A DNA stretch of 64,000 nucleotides from Micromonospora sp. R77 (GTDB taxonomy: Bacteria; Actinomycetota; Actinomycetes; Mycobacteriales; Micromonosporaceae): NCBI RefSeq assembly GCF_022747945.1, contig NZ_JALDST010000001.1, positions 1,488,001 through 1,552,000 on the forward strand, given 5' to 3'. The notes under the pieces were generated by a model that had not been told where the DNA came from, made no database searches, and saw only the letters and a program-made list of their open reading frames with translations. Within the stretch, counting starts at the first letter, position 1. The number at the start of each line of letters is the position of its first letter. A program made the translations under genes and the position numbers. Positions 10,645-18,940 of this stretch are shown here, one piece after another.

Positions 10645-11481
10645 TCAGGCGGGCACCGGGGCCCGTCCCCGCCCCCGTCGACCCCGGCCGGTCGGCGTGA
10701 CACCGCTGACCGTGTCCGCCCCGGCCGCGCCCGGTCCGGTGGCCCCGGCAACGACCTCCCGGTCCCCGCCGAGCCCGTCACCGCCGGGCCCACCATCGTC
10801 GAGCCCGGGACCGTCGAGCGCACCACTGTCCAGCCCGTCGCCGCCGAGGCCGTCGCTGTCCGGGCCCCCGCTGTCCGGGTCGCCCTCGGCGGGGTCGTCG
10901 AAGGGGTCGGCCAACTCGTCGAAGCCCGGCCGGTCGGGCAGGTCACCGCCGGGCAGCCCGTGCCCGGCGTGCGGTGGGGCGAACCCGTCGACCTCGTCGT
11001 CGAAGGGCCGGTCGTCGAACGAGGCCGGGGCCTCGCCGGCCGGCACGGGCTCGGTCGCCTCACCGTGCACCCGGCTCTCCGCCTCGGCGTCCTCCACCGT
11101 GCTGGTGGTGGCGCCGGGCCGGTTGCGCAGGAAGCGGGACCGGCCACGGGACAGGTCGTGCCCCACCGCGACGGCCTCCAGCTCGTAGAGCGTGCGGTGG
11201 TTGCCGGCGTCGTCGGTCCAGTCCCGGGTGTAGAGCCGGCCGGCGACGATCACCGGGTCACCGACCATCACCGAGGCGGCCACCCCCTCGGCCAGCTTGC
11301 GCCAGCAGTTGACCCGGACCCGCAGGCTGTTGCCGTCGACCCAGCGACCGCTGTCGCGGTCGAGGCGACGGGCGGTGGAGGCGACCTTGAAGTTGGCCAC
11401 CAGGGTGTTGCTCTGGGTGGTGCGGCGCCACGCGGGCGCGGTCAGCACGTTGCCGACGATCGTTACGTAGGTGTCGAACAT
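10645..11481 (-). CDS. ssb: Single-stranded DNA-binding protein with long atypical tail
   Basis: The first 120 or so of 278 residues form the OB fold (MFDTYVTIVGNV, FKVASTARR, VNCWRKLAEG, VIVAGRLYTRDW). The remaining 155 residues are Asp/Gly/Pro-rich low complexity. Canonical SSBs end in an acidic tip with a terminal Phe that recruits partners; this one ends basic (RGRRGRGRAPVPA), so partner binding is probably different. The start at 11481 follows GGAGGG. It is probably a paralogue (SsbB-like) rather than the replication SSB, which usually sits with rpsF and rpsR. Confidence 0.88.
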   Translation of the reverse strand: MFDTYVTIVGNVLTAPAWRRTTQSNTLVANFKVASTARRLDRDSGRWVDGNSLRVRVNCWRKLAEGVAASVMVGDPVIVAGRLYTRDWTDDAGNHRTLYELEAVAVGHDLSRGRSRFLRNRPGATTSTVEDAEAESRVHGEATEPVPAGEAPASFDDRPFDDEVDGFAPPHAGHGLPGGDLPDRPGFDELADPFDDPAEGDPDSGGPDSDGLGGDGLDSGALDGPGLDDGGPGGDGLGGDREVVAGATGPGAAGADTVSGVTPTGRGRRGRGRAPVPA

Positions 11482-11829
11482 CGTCCCTCCAGGGGGAGAT
11501 CCGCAGCTTGCCGTGGTGGGTCGACCCGGTGCCGAGCCTGGGCCACCGGGAGCCACCCGGGCCAGCCGTACCGGCCGGCCTGTGGACGACGGATCGCCCT
11601 GTGGACAACGACCTGATCAAGGTCCCGTCTGCTAGGGCCGACGGGCCCTGGGGCGCCGGTCTGCGGCTGAGCATGATCGGGAACGCCAGCCGGTCAGCGG
11701 CGCCGGGGCGGGTTCCGGAGGGACGCCGACTGGGTATGGCGTTGATCAACCGAGAGAAAGGGCAGCGATGATGATCCTCTGCTCAGGTCGTACGACCGGT
11801 TCCGTCCGCACCCAGGGTGAGGTGCGGCG
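11482..11829. other. Intergenic region with chained mini-ORFs
   Basis: This 348-bp divergent gap has no ordinary gene. Near its right end, a short reading frame ending at 11771 overlaps (ATGA) a 21-codon frame, which in turn overlaps (ATGA) the HPF-like gene. The rest looks like 5' leader and promoter sequence. Confidence 0.5.
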
Positions 11830-11833
11830 ATGA
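11768..11833 (+). CDS. Possible 21-residue upstream peptide coupled to the HPF-like gene
   Basis: ATG at 11768 is preceded by AGAAAGG at good spacing. It encodes MMILCSGRTTGSVRTQGEVR plus Arg, and its TGA overlaps the ATG of the next gene. It could be a translational coupler. No homology is recognised, and it may be spurious. Confidence 0.35.
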   Translation: MMILCSGRTTGSVRTQGEVRR

Positions 11834-12270
11834 GCGCCGTGGCGAACCCCGCCACCGTGGCCGAGTGCCTGCGGGTCGGCGCCGGGTTCTCCCAGGGTGA
11901 CCGGAACTGGATCGCGGAGCAGTTCGCGACCCTGGACGCCCGGCTGGCCGGGTTCCACGCCGACGCCACCGAGCTGGAGGTGTCGGTCAAGGACCGCGAG
12001 GCCCGGGGGCAGAAGGTGACCCTGGAGTGCTGGGTGGCGGGTCGGCAGAAGATCGTCACCACCTCCTCGGAGGAGGACCTGCACGCCGCGCTCAACGACG
12101 TACGGGACGACCTGCGCCGCAAGCTCAACGACGCGAAGACCCGGCAGGAGCCGCGCAGCAACAAGCACCTGCGCGACACCGGGCTGCCCGAGGGCGTGCC
12201 GGTCCAGGCCGGCGAGGCGGACGAGCTGCCCGCCGCCGACCCGAGCCGGGCCGACGCGGAAACCGCCTGA
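11830..12270 (+). CDS. HPF/RaiA-like ribosome-associated domain protein
   Basis: The central part of 146 residues matches the beta-alpha-beta-beta-beta-alpha layout of hibernation-promoting factor/sigma-54 modulation proteins: GLDARLAGF-type helix, ELEVSVKDRE strand, KVTLECWVAG strand, and an EEDLHAALNDVRDDLRRKLND helix. It lacks the long C-terminal dimerisation domain of long HPF and ends in an acidic tail. A role in ribosome hibernation is an inference from fold. ATG 11830 follows a GAGG motif and overlaps the stop of the upstream mini-ORF. Confidence 0.6.
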   Translation: MSAVANPATVAECLRVGAGFSQGDRNWIAEQFATLDARLAGFHADATELEVSVKDREARGQKVTLECWVAGRQKIVTTSSEEDLHAALNDVRDDLRRKLNDAKTRQEPRSNKHLRDTGLPEGVPVQAGEADELPAADPSRADAETA

Positions 12271-12355
12271 GACCAGCCGGGCCCCGTCCACCCGGTGCGG
12301 GTGGGCGGGGCCCGGGGGCTACCGCCGGGTAGCTTGGCGGCGTACCGTCGCGGTC

Positions 12356-13384
12356 GTGGAACCGGACGTGCTGGGGCCGCCGTACGAGCGGCAGACGATC
12401 GACCTGGGCACCGACGACGAGGGACCGGTCGTCGCGACCCTGGTCCGCCGGCGGGCGGAGCGCCCGACCGGCCGGGCCGTGCTCTACGTGCACGGCTTCG
12501 TCGACTATTTCTTCCAGACCCACGTGGCCGACTTCTTCGCCGAGCGCGGCTGGGACTTCTACGCCCTCGACCTGCGCAAATACGGTCGCAGCCTGCTGCC
12601 GCACCAGACCCCGAACTTCTGCCGGGACCTGAGCGACTACTTCCCCGAGCTGGACGCCGCCGCCAAGATCATCCGGGCGGACGACGGGCACGACACGCTG
12701 CTCGCCATGGGCCACTCCACCGGCGGCCTGATCATCTCGCTCTGGGCGCACGCCCGCCGCGAGGCCGGCCTGGTCGACGGCCTCTTCCTGAACAGCCCCT
12801 TCTTCGACATCAACGCGCCCTGGCTGGTCCGTCGACCCCTCGCGGCGGCCGTCTCCCGGCTCGGCCGCCGGGCGCCGCACCGCATCCTCCCGTTCGGGCT
12901 CGGCACCGTGTACGGCGAGAGCCTGCACGCCGACCACCGTGGCGAGTGGCGCTACGACCTGGCCTGGAAGCCGCTCGCCGGGTTCCCCGTCCGGGCCGGC
13001 TGGATCAACGCCATCCGGGCCGGCCAGCGGCAGCTCCGCGCCGGGCTGGACATCCAGGTGCCGGTGCTGCTGGCCTGCTCGACCCGCAGCTACCGGGGCA
13101 CCAAGTGGCACGAGTCGGCCACCCTCGCCGACGCGGTGCTCGACGTGGAGCACATGGTCCGCTGGGCACCCCGGCTCGGCCCGCACGTCACCCTGGCCCG
13201 CTTCGACGGCGGGCTGCACGACCTGACGCTCTCCAGTCCCGCCGTACGCGAAAAGGTCTTCACCGAGGCCGGGCGGTGGGCGGAGGGTTTCCTCGGCGCG
13301 GGCCCCACGCCGGAGCAGCCGACGGGCGCGCCGGCCGCGCGGCAGCCGGCCGACGACCGGGCCGGGGCGACCGTCGAGGGCTGA
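12356..13384 (+). CDS. Alpha/beta hydrolase (serine aminopeptidase/lysophospholipase-like)
   Basis: A 342-residue alpha/beta hydrolase. The oxyanion-hole strand is AVLYVHGFVDYF (41-52), and the nucleophile elbow GHSTGG has Ser near 121. The acid residue is not assigned, and the His probably lies in GGLHDL near 290. LDLRKYGRS is typical of the Hydrolase_4/monoglyceride-lipase group. No signal peptide is visible, so it is probably cytoplasmic. The start is GTG 12356. The C-terminal 25 residues are Ala/Pro-rich linker. Confidence 0.8.
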   Translation: MEPDVLGPPYERQTIDLGTDDEGPVVATLVRRRAERPTGRAVLYVHGFVDYFFQTHVADFFAERGWDFYALDLRKYGRSLLPHQTPNFCRDLSDYFPELDAAAKIIRADDGHDTLLAMGHSTGGLIISLWAHARREAGLVDGLFLNSPFFDINAPWLVRRPLAAAVSRLGRRAPHRILPFGLGTVYGESLHADHRGEWRYDLAWKPLAGFPVRAGWINAIRAGQRQLRAGLDIQVPVLLACSTRSYRGTKWHESATLADAVLDVEHMVRWAPRLGPHVTLARFDGGLHDLTLSSPAVREKVFTEAGRWAEGFLGAGPTPEQPTGAPAARQPADDRAGATVEG

Positions 13385-13394
13385 CGCGGCCGGT

Positions 13395-14120
13395 TCAGCG
13401 CCAGTCGGCGGTCGCGGCCGCGACGGCCGACCGGATCCGGTCGAAGGTCGCGATCCGGTGGCCGCCCTGACCCGGCAGCACCAGGCCCAGGCAGTGCAGC
13501 GCGGGCTCGCCGGCGGCGTTCGCCTCGACCCGGAAGACGGGCGCGCCGACGTAGCCCGCCGGCAGCCCGGTGGTGATCCGCAGCTCGTCGCCGTCGCCAA
13601 CGACGCGTTCGATGACCGCCTCCAACGGCCGCGAGCCGTCGTCGGCGACGCCGAGCGCCAGCACGAACGCCGAGGCCGGCTCGGCACCGACCCGCGCCAC
13701 GACCTCCGCGCGGGCGGCCAGCCCGTCGGTGACCTGCTGGGTACGCCAGCGCCAGCCCCGGTCCTCGGCGTGCCCGTGCAGGCCGCCGGTGGGCATGGCG
13801 GCCACGCCGGCCTCGGGCAGGTGCAGCCACTGCTCGGCGAAGTCGGGCAGCAGAATCGCGTCCGAGGCCACCCCCGCCGGCTCCGTCACGCTCGGCCGCA
13901 CCCCGATCTCGCCGTACGCCGCGTCGGTGAGCACGTCCGCCGTCAGCAGGTACTCGTGCACCACCTCGCCGTCGTCGGTGGACCCGATCAACTCGTTCCA
14001 GAAGAAGGCGGTGCCGGGCGCGCCCGCCCCGCCGACCTGACGGATCGGCAGGATGGCGCGGCCGAGGAGCTGGCACAGCTGGTAGGCGATCTCGTTCTCG
14101 GTCTCCGGGTCAAGCAGCAC
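13395..14120 (-). CDS. Hypothetical protein resembling a catalytically dead trypsin-fold domain
   Basis: The 241-residue product has the landmarks of trypsin-like peptidase domains, but the catalytic triad positions are altered. GTAFFW (36-41) leads to LLTADVL (58-64), where a NxHV His would sit. LPEAGVAAMP (101-110) replaces a typical DLAV Asp, and GYVGAPVF (189-196) replaces GxSGSPVF. The fold assignment is inferred from this pattern only. It may be a binding or sensor module. The start is ATG 14120, and the gene is convergent with the hydrolase. Confidence 0.6.
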   Translation of the reverse strand: MLLDPETENEIAYQLCQLLGRAILPIRQVGGAGAPGTAFFWNELIGSTDDGEVVHEYLLTADVLTDAAYGEIGVRPSVTEPAGVASDAILLPDFAEQWLHLPEAGVAAMPTGGLHGHAEDRGWRWRTQQVTDGLAARAEVVARVGAEPASAFVLALGVADDGSRPLEAVIERVVGDGDELRITTGLPAGYVGAPVFRVEANAAGEPALHCLGLVLPGQGGHRIATFDRIRSAVAAATADWR

Positions 14121-14264
14121 CCGACGAGGGTACGGCCGCGCGCCGGAACGGGGCTGCCACGGGTGGGGGTGGCGTGGGACCCTGATCGCGGTGTGACGCG
14201 GCCACCCGTTCCGTTGCCCCAGGCGGGGACGGCGGTACCCTCTTGGGCGCGAGACCCATGTTGC

Positions 14265-14337
14265 GCGCCCGTAGCTCAGCGGATAGAGCAGGGGACTTCT
14301 AATCCCAAGGCCGCAGGTTCGAATCCTGCCGGGCGCA
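14265..14337 (+). tRNA. tRNA-Arg (anticodon TCT)
   Basis: The acceptor arms GCGCCCG (14265-14271) and CGGGCGC (14330-14336) pair fully, with A as discriminator at 14337. The D arm (TAGCTCAGCGGATAGAGCA), the anticodon loop CTTCTAA and the T arm with GGTTCGAATCC are all canonical. CCA is not encoded. The gene marks the left edge of an accessory-looking block. Confidence 0.95.
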
Positions 14338-14513
14338 CAGGCACTTATTCCAGCCGACCGGCTCGCGTGGAGCTATGCGTGGAGCCCTCGGGCCACTGCC
14401 GGCCCCGTGGCACCGCTGATCGTCGTTCGTCATGCCCGTCTGACGTCCGGCGGCTCGGCGACGGCCTGGCCCGTCGCCCGTCCCGCAGCAAGGACAACAG
14501 CCGTACGCGACGC

Positions 14514-14545
14514 TTGACTCTTCCCTACGGGCAGACGGCAGCCTT
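14514..14545 (+). promoter_or_regulatory. MerR-type promoter/operator of the following merR gene
   Basis: TTGACT at 14514-14519 is a -35 box. It is followed by the dyad TCTTCCC-TAC-GGGCAGA (14519-14535, six of seven pairs), as in MerR-family spacer operators. A weak -10 lies near 14539-14545, which would start transcription at about 14552, the ATG itself. The gene is therefore probably leaderless and autoregulated. Confidence 0.55.
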
Positions 14546-14551
14546 CAGGCC

Positions 14552-15397
14552 ATGGAAAGGCACCGGCTCATACCGATCGGTCAGTTCGCTCAAGCCAGCG
14601 GCCTGTCGCTGAAGGCACTTCGTCTCTACGACGCCGTCCAACTCCTGAGGCCGGCTCGGGTCGATCCGTCGTCCGGGTACCGGCACTACGCCCCCTCCCA
14701 GCTCGGACCGGCCCAGCTCATCCGCATGCTCCGTCAGCTGGATTTCTCCGTCGATCAGATCGGCGACCTCATGCGGCGCATCGAGGCAGGCAAGGACGTC
14801 ACCGCAGCACTCACCGATCACATCGCCGCAGCGGAGCAGCAGCTGAGCCGGCGTCGAGCCGTACTCGACCAGATCCGGCAACGGATCGCCCTTCAAGGAG
14901 GAGAGATGAACCATCCGGTACGCGTAAGCCGTCTCGCGGTCGGCTCGGTCCTGGCACAGCGTCACACCGTAGGTGTCGAAGACCTCGACCAGGTCGCCCG
15001 GAAGGGCTTCGCGGATCTGTACGCAGTCGCCGGACGCGGTCCGCTGACGCTCACCACCAAGGCGTTCATCCGCTACCACGGCCGACTTGACGAGGACAAC
15101 CGCAGCGAGATCGAACTCTGTCTGCCGTTCTGGAACGACGGCGCCGCTCCGATGGACCTTCCAGAGGACGTCTACGTCCTCGACCTACCGGATGTCCAGT
15201 TCGCCTACACCGCACTTTCCGGCAGCGACTCGACCTTCCCCACGGCTCTCCAAGGCTACGACGCGGTCGCCGACTGGATCGTTCGACACGGATTCGCCCT
15301 GGAAGGCCCCGCCTACGAGATCTTTCGACGTTGGCGCGGCCAGGCCGGTCACCCCGACAACATCCTGGAGGTCGGATGGGCCATCGAGGCATCGTAA
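14552..15397 (+). CDS. MerR family regulator with GyrI-like effector domain
   Basis: In 281 residues, the N-terminal winged HTH (about 6-75: IGQFAQASGLSLKALRLYD, SGYRHYAPSQL) is followed by a coiled-coil dimer helix (85-120). A C-terminal GyrI-like/BmrR-type ligand-binding domain (about 122-280) contains EIELCLPFW and AYTALSGSD. Such proteins sense amphipathic or cationic small molecules and activate efflux or detoxification genes. No efflux gene is adjacent, so the target may be distant or only itself. No Shine-Dalgarno sequence precedes the ATG, consistent with leaderless expression. Confidence 0.85.
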   Translation: MERHRLIPIGQFAQASGLSLKALRLYDAVQLLRPARVDPSSGYRHYAPSQLGPAQLIRMLRQLDFSVDQIGDLMRRIEAGKDVTAALTDHIAAAEQQLSRRRAVLDQIRQRIALQGGEMNHPVRVSRLAVGSVLAQRHTVGVEDLDQVARKGFADLYAVAGRGPLTLTTKAFIRYHGRLDEDNRSEIELCLPFWNDGAAPMDLPEDVYVLDLPDVQFAYTALSGSDSTFPTALQGYDAVADWIVRHGFALEGPAYEIFRRWRGQAGHPDNILEVGWAIEAS

Positions 15398-15635
15398 TTC
15401 GGCTATGTGGTGGCCGTACGGGCACTGATCGGCCGGCCTGAGCCCGCCCGACCGGTCGGCTGCCGGCCGGCCCGCCAGGTAAGCGGACCTTGACACGGGT
15501 TCGCCCGCTGGCGGGTCGGGCGGCGGTCTGCTCGGCTTGCCCGGGTCGATGGCAGGCGAGATGGCCCACCGCAACAACCCACGGGAGCCCGGAAACCCGG
15601 ATGCGCATCCACAGGTACGAGTGGATGCTGGCGCG

Positions 15636-16547
15636 ATGAGCTTTGAGACCATCAGGCGGGAGTGGCAGACCCATGGGTTCGCCATCCTTCCCGGCTACCT
15701 CCCGGCGCAGGACCTGGCACCGGCTCTTCGCGAGCTCGACACCATGTTTCCCTCACCTGAAGGTTTCCATGACGGCACCGACCCCCGCCGGAGCCGCTAC
15801 GTCGACGACGAGTTCGCCGGGATCGACGAGTTCCCGTTCGCCATCCTGGAACTCGGCCTGCTGGCGGTGAACGAGCGCCTGGTCCGGCTGGCCCGGGAGT
15901 TGCTCGCCGACCGGGACCTCCGGATCTATTCGGCCGAAGGGTGGGCGAAGTTCACGGGAGCGGCGGACTACGACCAACCGCTGCACCGCGACTACCTCAA
16001 CCACACGATGCTGGTGCCCACCGACGATCCCGGCTACCAGCAGTTGGAGATGTTCGTCTACCTCGTCGACGTGCCCGAGGAGCTCGGCCCGCCACACATG
16101 CTCTCCAGGGAGCACACCAGGGACCTCCCGGCGAAGCCGAACTGGTATCCGCCGAACGACGTCGGCGACAAGTACGGCGAGTTCGTCTCGCCCACCGGCA
16201 GCCCGCACCTGTACGACGCGGAGGTGTCGGGTGCCGGACCGGCCGGCACGGTCGTCGCCTTCCAACCGGGCACCTTCCACCGTGGCACCGGCATGACAGC
16301 GCCTCGCGGGGCCCGCTACACCATGCACCTCAACTACCGGCCGGCCGCGGTGGAATGGGGGCAGCGCCATTCGTGGGTCCATCGCAGCCACGAAGCCGCC
16401 TGGTACCGATTCATGACCCGGGCCACCCCTGAGCAACTTGCGCTCTTCGGCTTCCCCCCGCCCGGCCATCCGTACTGGACTCCCGACACCCTCGCGGGGG
16501 TGGGCCTGCGCTATCCCGACCTCGACATGACGCCGTGGAAGGCCTGA
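15636..16547 (+). CDS. Phytanoyl-CoA dioxygenase (PhyH) family Fe(II)/2-oxoglutarate oxygenase
   Basis: The 303-residue protein has the PhyH double-stranded beta-helix. Its iron ligands are HRD (117-119) in QPLHRDYLNH and the distal His in FHRGTG (about 215). GARYTMHLNYR contains the Arg likely to bind 2-oxoglutarate. The substrate is unknown. The ATG at 15636 was chosen as the start of the conserved N-terminus (FETIRREWQTHGFAILPG). It ends 27 bp before the APH-type gene on the same strand, so the two may be cotranscribed. Confidence 0.85.
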   Translation: MSFETIRREWQTHGFAILPGYLPAQDLAPALRELDTMFPSPEGFHDGTDPRRSRYVDDEFAGIDEFPFAILELGLLAVNERLVRLARELLADRDLRIYSAEGWAKFTGAADYDQPLHRDYLNHTMLVPTDDPGYQQLEMFVYLVDVPEELGPPHMLSREHTRDLPAKPNWYPPNDVGDKYGEFVSPTGSPHLYDAEVSGAGPAGTVVAFQPGTFHRGTGMTAPRGARYTMHLNYRPAAVEWGQRHSWVHRSHEAAWYRFMTRATPEQLALFGFPPPGHPYWTPDTLAGVGLRYPDLDMTPWKA

Positions 16548-16574
16548 GCCCGGGCAGCCTCTCGCGGCTCGGGG

Positions 16575-17477
16575 GTGCCGATCGGCCCGATGATCCGGGT
16601 CCACGGCGGGTTCGCCAACCGGATGTACCGACTCGACACCGACCAGGGGTCGTTCGCGGTGAAGGAGTTGAACGTCCTCGACCGCCGCTGGACCTACCGC
16701 GCCGAGGACGTGTTCCGGTTCGAGCGGGCGGCCTTCGCCGCCGGCATCCCGCTGCCGGAGCCGATCTCGGCCAGCCATCACACGCTCGTCCACCGGTGGG
16801 TCGAGGGCGAGCAGCTGCCCGAGGCACCGGTGTCGCCGGCGTACGCGTTCGAGATCGGTGAGATCCTCGCGCGCATCCACGCGCTCGACGTCGCGTGGAC
16901 CGAGGGCTCGGTCGAGGATCCGACGCCACGGGACTGGCGCGAACTCGCCGAGCGGGCCACGGCGACCGGACAGCCGTGGGCCGGTGAACTCGCCGCCCAG
17001 GTCGGGACGTTCCTCGCGATCGCGCGCTTCGTCGACACCTGCGAGCGACCGGGTCCCGTCGTGCTGACCCACCGGGACGTCCAGCCGTGGAACCTGCTCG
17101 CTCGACAGGGTCAGCCGGTGGTGCTCGACTGGGAACTATCGGGGATGCTCGACCTGTCCGGTGAGCTCGGCTCGACAGCGCTGAGCCTCGCGAAGGGACC
17201 CGGCTTCGACGACATCGAGCCCGCCATCTTCCGCGCGGTCCTCGACGGATACGTCGCCGGGGGCGGAGCGCTGCCGCCGCCGGGTCCGAGCTGGTTCGCG
17301 TACCTGATCGGCGGCTGGCTGGGACACACGAGGTGGAACATCCTCCGCTGCCTCGCCGGGGTCGAGGCCAGCACCGGCCCTGACCTTGCGCTGTCGCACG
17401 AGTCCGTACGCACCGGAGTGCGTGGCCTTCCCGACCTGTTCCGCCGGCTTCCCGAACTCGACGCGCTGCTCAGGTGA
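16575..17477 (+). CDS. Aminoglycoside phosphotransferase (APH) family kinase-like protein
   Basis: A 300-residue protein of the APH/choline-kinase fold. Brenner's motif is LTHRDVQPWNLL (about 164-175) and the metal-binding Asp is in VLDWELSG (about 180-187). The N-lobe Lys is in FAVKELNVLD. The substrate could be a small alcohol or drug, and resistance cannot be inferred. The start is GTG 16575. It overlaps the convergent GrpB gene by 8 bp. Confidence 0.8.
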   Translation: MPIGPMIRVHGGFANRMYRLDTDQGSFAVKELNVLDRRWTYRAEDVFRFERAAFAAGIPLPEPISASHHTLVHRWVEGEQLPEAPVSPAYAFEIGEILARIHALDVAWTEGSVEDPTPRDWRELAERATATGQPWAGELAAQVGTFLAIARFVDTCERPGPVVLTHRDVQPWNLLARQGQPVVLDWELSGMLDLSGELGSTALSLAKGPGFDDIEPAIFRAVLDGYVAGGGALPPPGPSWFAYLIGGWLGHTRWNILRCLAGVEASTGPDLALSHESVRTGVRGLPDLFRRLPELDALLR

Positions 17478-18057
17478 CAGTCGACGACCAACCGCCGCCT
17501 CCCCCTGCCTCGGAATCCGCGGATCGGCTCCACAGGCGGGCCTCGGCCGACAACTGCGTCATCACTTCTTCCTTCGCGGCGCCGTACTGGGCCCGGCTGT
17601 CGGGATGCAACTCGGCCGCGCGCCTCTTTGCCGCCTCGTAGCGGCGGGCCGCCTCGGGATGGGCCGCGATGTAGGCGCAGAAGACCCGGTTCTCCGCCGG
17701 CACCGGCGACGTGACGCCGAAGACGTGCAGATGGTGGCTTCGCTTCCCGTCGGTGTCCTTCGCGAAGAACAAGTGATCACTGTCCTCCGGGAAGGCCGTC
17801 GGACGATAGACGTACCCGAGCTGCTCAAGTGGCCGGAGGCCGGCGACGACCTCATCGACCTCGGGTACGACCACCAGGATGTCGATGATGGGCTTGGCCG
17901 CCAGTCCGGGAATGCTGGTGGACCCGAAATGCTCGATGCTCAGCGCTGCGGGCAGCGCCTCCGACAACAGCCGCTGTTCGACCTGGAATCGCTCCGACCA
18001 GGCCGGGTCGTAGGGCACGACCTCGACTACGGGGGCAGCGTCCTTCATGTCGGCCAC
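17470..18057 (-). CDS. GrpB family protein (nucleotidyltransferase fold)
   Basis: The hallmark IEHFGSTSIPGLAAKPIIDI (about 41-60) identifies the GrpB/UPF0157 family, a nucleotidyltransferase-like fold of uncertain substrate. The HHLHVF segment and a helical C-terminus (YEAAKRRAAELHP) are also typical. The length of 195 residues is slightly longer than usual because of a Gly/Ser tail. The start is GTG 18057, with ATG 18048 as an alternative. Confidence 0.85.
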   Translation of the reverse strand: MADMKDAAPVVEVVPYDPAWSERFQVEQRLLSEALPAALSIEHFGSTSIPGLAAKPIIDILVVVPEVDEVVAGLRPLEQLGYVYRPTAFPEDSDHLFFAKDTDGKRSHHLHVFGVTSPVPAENRVFCAYIAAHPEAARRYEAAKRRAAELHPDSRAQYGAAKEEVMTQLSAEARLWSRSADSEAGGGGGWSSTVT

Positions 18058-18088
18058 CGTAGCGACTCCGTACGGTCATGCCCGTTCG

Positions 18089-18415
18089 CTAATGCCGGCG
18101 TTCGTCGATAACGACGGACGGCTGACGGGATCGGGCCGGTCGCCGTGTCCCCCGGACAGCCGAGTCGGCCGAAGAAGTGCGTCGTGGCCTGGGTGACGGA
18201 ATGGAACCCGCCCTCAACCCATGTCGCATCACGAAGATTGAACGACGCGCCACGGCGTCACCTCGCTTGTCGAGCTGGTAGCCGTCCAGCCACGTCCAGC
18301 CGTCGTAGGTGATCCAGTCGAGGACGCGAATCAGCCGGAAGTTGAAAGGCTTCACGAACTGGACGCTGGCCTCCCTGCTGACGAGGAGCAGCGCACCGGC
18401 CTTCAGCTCCGCCAC
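18089..18415 (-). CDS. Small hypothetical protein C of a three-gene mini-operon
   Basis: This is a 108-residue product from GTG 18415. The first 60 residues look folded and beta-rich, with ELKAGALLLVSREASVQF and a WTWLDGYQLD...ARRSIFV core. The rest is Arg/Ser/Pro-rich. The start lies 13 bp inside the 3' end of the preceding gene. I recognise no named domain; the core faintly resembles small proteins seen near XRE-DUF397 pairs in actinobacterial integrative elements. Confidence 0.55.
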   Translation of the reverse strand: MAELKAGALLLVSREASVQFVKPFNFRLIRVLDWITYDGWTWLDGYQLDKRGDAVARRSIFVMRHGLRAGSIPSPRPRRTSSADSAVRGTRRPARSRQPSVVIDERRH

Positions 18416-18582
18416 TGGTCGCTGACCCTGCGCCAGGCGCGGATGCGGGCTCGCGCGACGACGACGCGAGGACACCAGCCATACGGGCGGCAACGCGAGC
18501 AGGTGTAGACGACGTGGTAATCGATGATGGCCCAGGAGAGCGCCACCAGGAAGGGCACGTCGAGCCGCTGTTCCGGCCTCAC
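18403..18582 (-). CDS. Small Cys-motif protein B of a three-gene mini-operon
   Basis: A 59-residue product begins at GTG 18582, overlapping the stop of gene A as GTGA. It has a hydrophobic N-terminal segment (VPFLVALSWAI), then YTCSRCRPYGWC and an Arg-rich helix (ARARIRAWRRV). The C-x2-C-x5-C spacing could bind a metal, but one ligand is missing. No family is recognised. Confidence 0.5.
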   Translation of the reverse strand: MRPEQRLDVPFLVALSWAIIDYHVVYTCSRCRPYGWCPRVVVARARIRAWRRVSDQWRS

Positions 18583-18773
18583 GGCTCGCCGCCGTTACGA
18601 CGCTTCTGAGGGCTGTCCGGCCGCACCTGAGCAGCCCGAGCCATCGCCACAATCCTGGCCGGGCCGTTCCGCTTCACCGTTCCGCCGACCCCGCGAGGAC
18701 GCTCGTTGGTGCCCGGCCGCTGCACCACATCGACCGGCTCATTACTGCGTTGGAACCACTTCCAGCGGGGCAC
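18579..18773 (-). CDS. Small basic hypothetical protein A, first gene of a mini-operon
   Basis: The 64-residue protein starts at GTG 18773, with GGAGG six nt upstream. It opens with PRWKWFQRSNEPVDVVQRPG and is Arg/Lys-rich throughout. It is divergent from the XRE regulator, whose start lies 176 bp away. It may be a small DNA- or protein-binding partner, but the function is unknown. Confidence 0.5.
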   Translation of the reverse strand: MPRWKWFQRSNEPVDVVQRPGTNERPRGVGGTVKRNGPARIVAMARAAQVRPDSPQKRRNGGEP

Positions 18774-18847
18774 CGCGCACCTCCGGCGATCGTCGGCCGA
18801 CCTCGTCTAGCAGCCAACTTGGTGCAGCTCCGCTTCCGTCTGCAACG

Positions 18848-18940
18848 TCTCACTTGGAGATTCGAGGAAAAAGATTGACGGCGTGCCATCGTGGCGTGCA
18901 GGGTGGCTGAAATGAGACAGACCGGCATCTCAAGTGAGAT
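18848..18940. promoter_or_regulatory. Inverted TCTCACTTG sites between the mini-operon and XRE
   Basis: TCTCACTTG at 18848-18856 faces its complement CAAGTGAGA at 18931-18939, which is part of the palindrome ATCTCAAGTGAGAT (18927-18940). This pair lies in the AT-richer divergent promoter and would suit binding of the XRE regulator to control both sides. Confidence 0.5.

Noticed and set aside
16575..17477. Calling the APH-type gene an antibiotic-resistance gene
   Set aside because: Only the general fold and kinase motifs are visible; the substrate cannot be read from the sequence.
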